A stretch of 26,617 bases of DNA from Bacillota bacterium. Lineage in GTDB: Bacteria; Bacillota_I; Bacilli_A; Acholeplasmatales; Acholeplasmataceae. The notes below the pieces were generated by a model that was given only the letters and a program-made list of their open reading frames with translations, did not search any database and was not told where the DNA came from. A program made the translations under genes and the position numbers. This document shows, piece by piece, positions 23,022 to 26,617 of the stretch (position 1 is the stretch's first letter; every line of letters begins with the position of its first letter). Location of the stretch: assembly GCA_030830185.1 (NCBI GenBank), contig JAURNN010000031.1:1-26617 (forward strand), written 5' to 3'.

Positions 23022-23932
23022 TTTGATCCTCCTAAAAGCAATTTTCTTTTTGCACGTTGAGACATAAATACAGGTAGTATTTTAGGTAAAACTTTAATTT
23101 CGATATCACCATCACAAACATGTTCGCCATCAGCATTCCACTTAACATCTTGAGGTGCAGTGATTTTAAAGTAAGGTTCTTTTAAAACAATATCACTACT
23201 TACTTTTCTACCAAACCTGATAAAAAAACTTAAAACACGAAGTTTTGATAAAAAGCCTTTACTCTCAAATAAATTAATTTCAAATAACCCATCATCTAAT
23301 TTTGATGTTGTTTTAAATAATAATGGAATACCACCAACTCTATTTGCAGATAATCCAAGTAATAGTATTACATTCTTCTGAAATGATTGTTTTTTTGTTT
23401 GAAATTTCATTTGAAAATTATATTCTGATGTTAAATCTTTAATACCTTCGATATAATAGGCAAGTTGACCAAATTGATTCAGTGATTGTCTAGAAATATC
23501 ATAACTTATTCTTGTAAACAACCCTGCCGCTGCCGTATACATAAAATAATGTTCATTCATTTGGTAGGCATCAATATATGCATGTTTTGAATTCGTATAA
23601 AGTTCCAACGTTTTTTTAATATTTCTAGGAATGCCTAAGATGTGACTCACATCATTTGCAGATCCGTAAGGTAATACGCCTAATATCGGTTTTCTATCAA
23701 GTTTTAATAAGCCATTTAATACCGTTGAAATGGTACCATCACCACCAGCAACCATCACACAATCATACGTTTTTTTTGTTTGTAGTAAATAGTTTGTAGC
23801 ATCATCTTGAGATATCGTTTCATGGATATCTAAAAGTATTTTTTTCTCTTTAAAAAATGATATAATTTTAGGTAAATCTTTTTGAATTTTTCCTTTTCCT
23901 GATTTCGGATTAAAAATAAGTAAATATGTCAT
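23018..23932 (-). CDS. diacylglycerol kinase-family lipid kinase
   Basis: A 304-residue soluble or peripheral kinase of the DgkB/YegS family, which phosphorylates lipid alcohols such as diacylglycerol. It has the N-terminal IFNPKSGKGK (NPKSG 8-12), the nucleotide-binding GGDGT (63-67) and PYGSANDV (88-95, where many members have GTxND), plus the C-terminal beta domain with VKWNADGEH that carries a conserved Asp-Gly-Glu. I start it at the ATG at 23932, which has AGGGGA upstream and the family N-terminus, over the longer frame to 23980 that would overlap a terminator. An extended -10 promoter lies at 23949-23957. It overlaps the next gene by ATGA. Confidence 0.88.
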   Translation of the reverse strand: MTYLLIFNPKSGKGKIQKDLPKIISFFKEKKILLDIHETISQDDATNYLLQTKKTYDCVMVAGGDGTISTVLNGLLKLDRKPILGVLPYGSANDVSHILGIPRNIKKTLELYTNSKHAYIDAYQMNEHYFMYTAAAGLFTRISYDISRQSLNQFGQLAYYIEGIKDLTSEYNFQMKFQTKKQSFQKNVILLLGLSANRVGGIPLLFKTTSKLDDGLFEINLFESKGFLSKLRVLSFFIRFGRKVSSDIVLKEPYFKITAPQDVKWNADGEHVCDGDIEIKVLPKILPVFMSQRAKRKLLLGGSK

Positions 23933-23948
23933 GTGTTCCCCTAATGTT

Positions 23949-23957
23949 ATTTTAGCA
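23949..23957 (-). promoter_or_regulatory. extended -10 promoter of the lipid kinase gene
   Basis: The minus strand has TGCTAAAAT right after the lpdA terminator and 17 nt before the start codon. Confidence 0.5.
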
Positions 23958-23983
23958 TAAAAAAAGTGGTAATTCACCACTTA
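23958..23983 (-). terminator. terminator of the E2-lpdA operon
   Basis: AAGTGGT and ACCACTT pair around GAATT, followed on the minus strand by a T7 run, six bases after the lpdA stop. Confidence 0.8.
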
Positions 23984-23988
23984 TTTAA

Positions 23989-25359
23989 TTATAAATGAAT
24001 TGGTTTTCCATCGTAACCATGCGCTGCTTCTAATATAATTTCAGAAAGCGTTGGATGGGCATGGATGGTTTGAGCAATTTCTTCAGCGGTACCTTCTAGT
24101 TTCATGGTCACACCAATTTCACCTAAAAGTTCGGATGCATTATATGCAAGTAAATGGGCACCTAAGACTTCACCATACTTTTTATCAAAAATAATTTTGA
24201 TAAATCCGTTTGGTTCATTTTCTCCTAAACTACGACCATTTGCTGCAAGAGGAAAGGTTGAGACTTTATAATCTTTTCCTTGAGCTTTTGCTTCTTTTTC
24301 AGTTAACCCAATCATCCCGATTTCAGGAGATCCATAAATGGCACTTGGGATTTGTGTGTAATCCATTTTTGTTTGATGTCCACAAATGTTTTCAACAGCA
24401 ACAAGTCCTTCAGTAGAAGCAACGTGCGCGAGCATGTATTTTCCATTTAAATCACCAATGGCATACACACCAGGCACTGAGGTTTCTAATTTTTCATTCG
24501 TGACAACAGAAGCACGGTCTAATTTAAGATTTAAGACTTCTAAACCTTCAGAATTTGGTTTCATACCAATAGATAGTAAGACTACAGAAGCTTTAATCGT
24601 TGTTTCTTTACCATTTTTTAAGTATGTCACACTATCTTTACCGATGGTTTTCACTTCAGCAGAAGTCAGTATTTCAATCCCGTCTTTTGCTAAGATTGGC
24701 GTATATTTACTACGAATATCATCATCAACTGTTGGTAAAATACCATCTAGTTTTTCAATAATCGTAACTTTTTTAGACATTGATGAGAAAATCGTTGCGA
24801 ATTCTACACCAATGACACCACCACCAATAATGACAAGTTCTTCAGGTATGGATTCTGTGTCTAACATCTCTTTTGAAGTTTTAACAAATCCCGATTGAAG
24901 TCCTTCTTTTAATCCTGGAATTGGAGGAGTTAAAGGAGATGCACCTGTCGCTAAAATCAAATTTTTCGTTTCAAGTGTTTCACCGTTGACTTCAATTTTA
25001 TTTTTAGATAAAACTTTACCAACACCCATAAAGACATCGACTTTATTTTTCTTTAATAAACCGGATACGCCACCTGTAAGTTGTTTAACAACTTTATTTT
25101 TACGAGCAAGCATTTTTGACCAATCTACAGAAACTTTACCATCAACAACGACACCATAATCAAGTGCATGTTGAACATATTTATAGACTTTTGCATTTTT
25201 AAGTAAGGTTTTTGTTGGAATACAACCCCAATTTAAACAAACCCCACCAATGGACTCTTTTTCAATAATAGCTACTTTTTTGCCTAACTGTGCGCCTTTA
25301 ATTGCTGCAACGTAACCACCAGGTCCACTTCCTAACACAATGATATCGTATGATTTCAT
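23989..25359 (-). CDS. lpdA: dihydrolipoamide dehydrogenase (E3)
   Basis: A 456-residue FAD enzyme that reoxidises dihydrolipoamide with NAD+ in a 2-oxo acid dehydrogenase complex. The N-terminal FAD fold has GSGPGGYVAA, followed by the redox-active disulphide in GGVCLNWGCIPTK (Cys41, Cys46). The NAD fold shows IIGGGVIGVEFA, a second FAD contact is VYAIGDLNG, and the catalytic His-Glu pair is in HAHPTLSE (His435, Glu440). There is no N-terminal lipoyl domain, which some mollicute E3 proteins carry. The ATG follows AGGTGAT that overlaps the E2 stop, so the two genes are translated together. Confidence 0.96.
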   Translation of the reverse strand: MKSYDIIVLGSGPGGYVAAIKGAQLGKKVAIIEKESIGGVCLNWGCIPTKTLLKNAKVYKYVQHALDYGVVVDGKVSVDWSKMLARKNKVVKQLTGGVSGLLKKNKVDVFMGVGKVLSKNKIEVNGETLETKNLILATGASPLTPPIPGLKEGLQSGFVKTSKEMLDTESIPEELVIIGGGVIGVEFATIFSSMSKKVTIIEKLDGILPTVDDDIRSKYTPILAKDGIEILTSAEVKTIGKDSVTYLKNGKETTIKASVVLLSIGMKPNSEGLEVLNLKLDRASVVTNEKLETSVPGVYAIGDLNGKYMLAHVASTEGLVAVENICGHQTKMDYTQIPSAIYGSPEIGMIGLTEKEAKAQGKDYKVSTFPLAANGRSLGENEPNGFIKIIFDKKYGEVLGAHLLAYNASELLGEIGVTMKLEGTAEEIAQTIHAHPTLSEIILEAAHGYDGKPIHL

Positions 25360-25368
25360 GATATCACC

Positions 25369-26616
25369 TCAATCAATGAGTAAAAGACTTGGATTTTCAA
25401 GGAGTTGTTTCACTAGGTTTAAGAAACGTCCTGCATCTGCACCATCAATAATTCTATGATCAACAGCTAGTGATAAAGGCATCACATATCCAGGAACAAC
25501 TTGATCGCCATGAACAACGGGTTTTCTTGAAATGTTACCGACTCCTAAAATGGCAACTTCAGGATGATTAATAATTGGCGTTCCAAATGGTACACCAATA
25601 GATCCAAAGTTTGTAATTGAGAATGTCGCATCTTTTAAATCTGCAAGTTGAACTTTACGATCTCTCGTTAAATCTGCAAGTCTTCTTGTTTCTCTTGCAA
25701 GACCAACGACTGATAAATGATCCGCATCTTTAATTACAGGAACAATTAAACCATCTGGTGTATCAACAGCCATTCCTAAGTTATAAAATTTCTTTAATAC
25801 CACTTGATCATTTTCTTGATCAAACGAACTATTGAAAATCGGGAATGCTTGAAGTGCTTTAACAACAGCTTTCATAATGAAAGGCATGTATGTGATTTTA
25901 ACATCTGCATACAATTCTTGATTTTTAACAGATTGACGTAGTTCAACAAGTTGATCGACTTCTAATTCTTGAATTAAAACGGTATGTGGAATGATTTGTT
26001 TTGAACGTGTCATTGCTGAAACAATGGCTTTTCTTAATTTCGTAATTGGAACGACTTCAACATTACCTTGTGTAGAAATGGTGACTTTTGGTGCAGCAAC
26101 TGTTTGTGTTGCTGTTGAACCTGAAGAAGCTAATATATCTTCTTTCATGACACGGCCATGTGCGCCAGATCCTTTGACTTGATTAATATCAACGCCTAAA
26201 TCACGCGCTAATTTTCTAGCTGCAGGAGTTGCAAGTGCTCTTTGAGAAGCTTGAGCTTTCGCGGGTGTTGCAGTCACACCCTCATTTGAAGATGCCATGA
26301 CAGCAGATGAAACTTCAATTTCACCGATGACACCTTGTTCATTTTCTTCACCTTCACCAGCAGCTTCTTTTTTAACTTCTTCCGTCGCTTTTGGTTCTTC
26401 AGCTTGTGGCGCTTCTCCGCCTGAACCATCGTCAATCACAACTAATGTTTCACCAACGTGAATAAGTTGTCCGACCTGGGCACCTAATTTTTTAATGACA
26501 CCAGACACTGGTGCTGTAAGTTCAGCATTAACTTTGTCTGTTTCAATCACAACTAAAAGTTGTCCTTCTTTAACAGCGTCGCCTTCTTTAAAATGCCATT
26601 CTAAAATGACACCTTC
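25369..26616 (-). CDS. 2-oxo acid (pyruvate) dehydrogenase E2, N-terminus beyond window
   Basis: The dihydrolipoyl acyltransferase core of a PDH-type complex; 415 codons are present and the frame continues past the right edge. From the N-terminal side: part of a lipoyl domain with the lipoyl-Lys site ETDKVNAEL, an Ala/Pro/Glu-rich linker, a peripheral-subunit-binding domain (ATPAARKLARDLGVD ... GSGAHGRVMKEDI), and the catalytic domain ending with AVDHRIIDGADAGRF, which holds the active-site His and Asp. Only one lipoyl domain is seen, but another could lie outside. The upstream GTG at 26550 is inside the lipoyl domain and is not the true start. E1 genes are expected to the right. The gene next to lpdA supports pyruvate as substrate, but a branched-chain acid complex is not ruled out. 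Confidence 0.9.
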   Translation of the reverse strand, partial: EGVILEWHFKEGDAVKEGQLLVVIETDKVNAELTAPVSGVIKKLGAQVGQLIHVGETLVVIDDGSGGEAPQAEEPKATEEVKKEAAGEGEENEQGVIGEIEVSSAVMASSNEGVTATPAKAQASQRALATPAARKLARDLGVDINQVKGSGAHGRVMKEDILASSGSTATQTVAAPKVTISTQGNVEVVPITKLRKAIVSAMTRSKQIIPHTVLIQELEVDQLVELRQSVKNQELYADVKITYMPFIMKAVVKALQAFPIFNSSFDQENDQVVLKKFYNLGMAVDTPDGLIVPVIKDADHLSVVGLARETRRLADLTRDRKVQLADLKDATFSITNFGSIGVPFGTPIINHPEVAILGVGNISRKPVVHGDQVVPGYVMPLSLAVDHRIIDGADAGRFLNLVKQLLENPSLLLID

Positions 26617-26617
26617 G

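Noticed and set aside
23933..23980. A longer N-terminus for the lipid kinase
   Set aside because: It would overlap the terminator and promoter, and the family N-terminus starts at the Met at 23932 behind a good ribosome binding site.
24386..24898. A 170-codon plus-strand frame inside lpdA
   Set aside because: Antisense shadow of a strongly conserved gene, with no family resemblance of its own.

Overview
The window looks like the chromosome of a low-GC, wall-less or Firmicute-related bacterium, most probably Acholeplasma-like (Acholeplasmatales or a neighbouring Tenericutes/Erysipelotrichia lineage). The reasons are strong A+T bias, use of TGA as a normal stop codon (so not the Mycoplasma code), strong AGGAGG-type ribosome binding sites, many U-tract terminators, a PDH E2/E3 pair, a guanine riboswitch and several Firmicute families (YerC, DUF975, AzgA-type permease). 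The taxon is an inference. No tRNA, rRNA, CRISPR array, transposase or prophage gene was recognised.

Layout. 1-864 (-) is a DUF2779-like PD-(D/E)XK protein cut by the window edge. 920-2703 (-) is an MFS transporter plus HAD phosphatase operon with a probably leaderless start. 2770-4161 (-) is a CTP synthase gene lacking its 5' end, joined head to head at about 4159-4161 to a uracil permease gene (+) that also lacks its 5' end. 4466-6557 (-) holds a small membrane protein and a purine permease under a guanine riboswitch (6601-6729). 6851-8341 (-) is a cytoplasmic 5'-nucleotidase-like enzyme, divergent from a (+) cluster at 8457-13907: a PhnD-type lipoprotein, PhnC ATPase, two PhnE permeases and a GH3 beta-glucosidase-like lipoprotein. 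A YczE-like membrane protein follows. 14618-16495 (-) has DUF975, YerC and DUF2161 genes. An intergenic stretch at 16496-16804 holds a short ORF, a candidate structured RNA with terminator, and an operator-like inverted repeat. 16805-19268 (+) is a three-gene operon: an HTH/TPR-like regulator broken by two in-frame TAA codons, its intact paralogue, and a RecB-motif nuclease. 19261-26617 (-) carries glpK, a CPA2 antiporter, a membrane protein with a lipid kinase, and the lpdA and E2 genes of a PDH-type complex.

How the genes fit together. The recognisable themes are nucleobase/nucleotide handling (CTP synthase, uracil permease, purine permease, 5'-nucleotidase), uptake of an unknown ligand by a phosphonate-family ABC transporter, glycerol and pyruvate metabolism, and membrane lipid phosphorylation. 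The points most worth checking are the doubly truncated pyrG/uracil permease junction (real rearrangement or chimeric assembly), the missing pyrG stop codon, the candidate RNA near 16587-16684, and the broken-plus-intact regulator pair linked to a nuclease. I found no clear, complete new system; the regulator/nuclease operon and the G-rich RNA are the best candidates for something undescribed.
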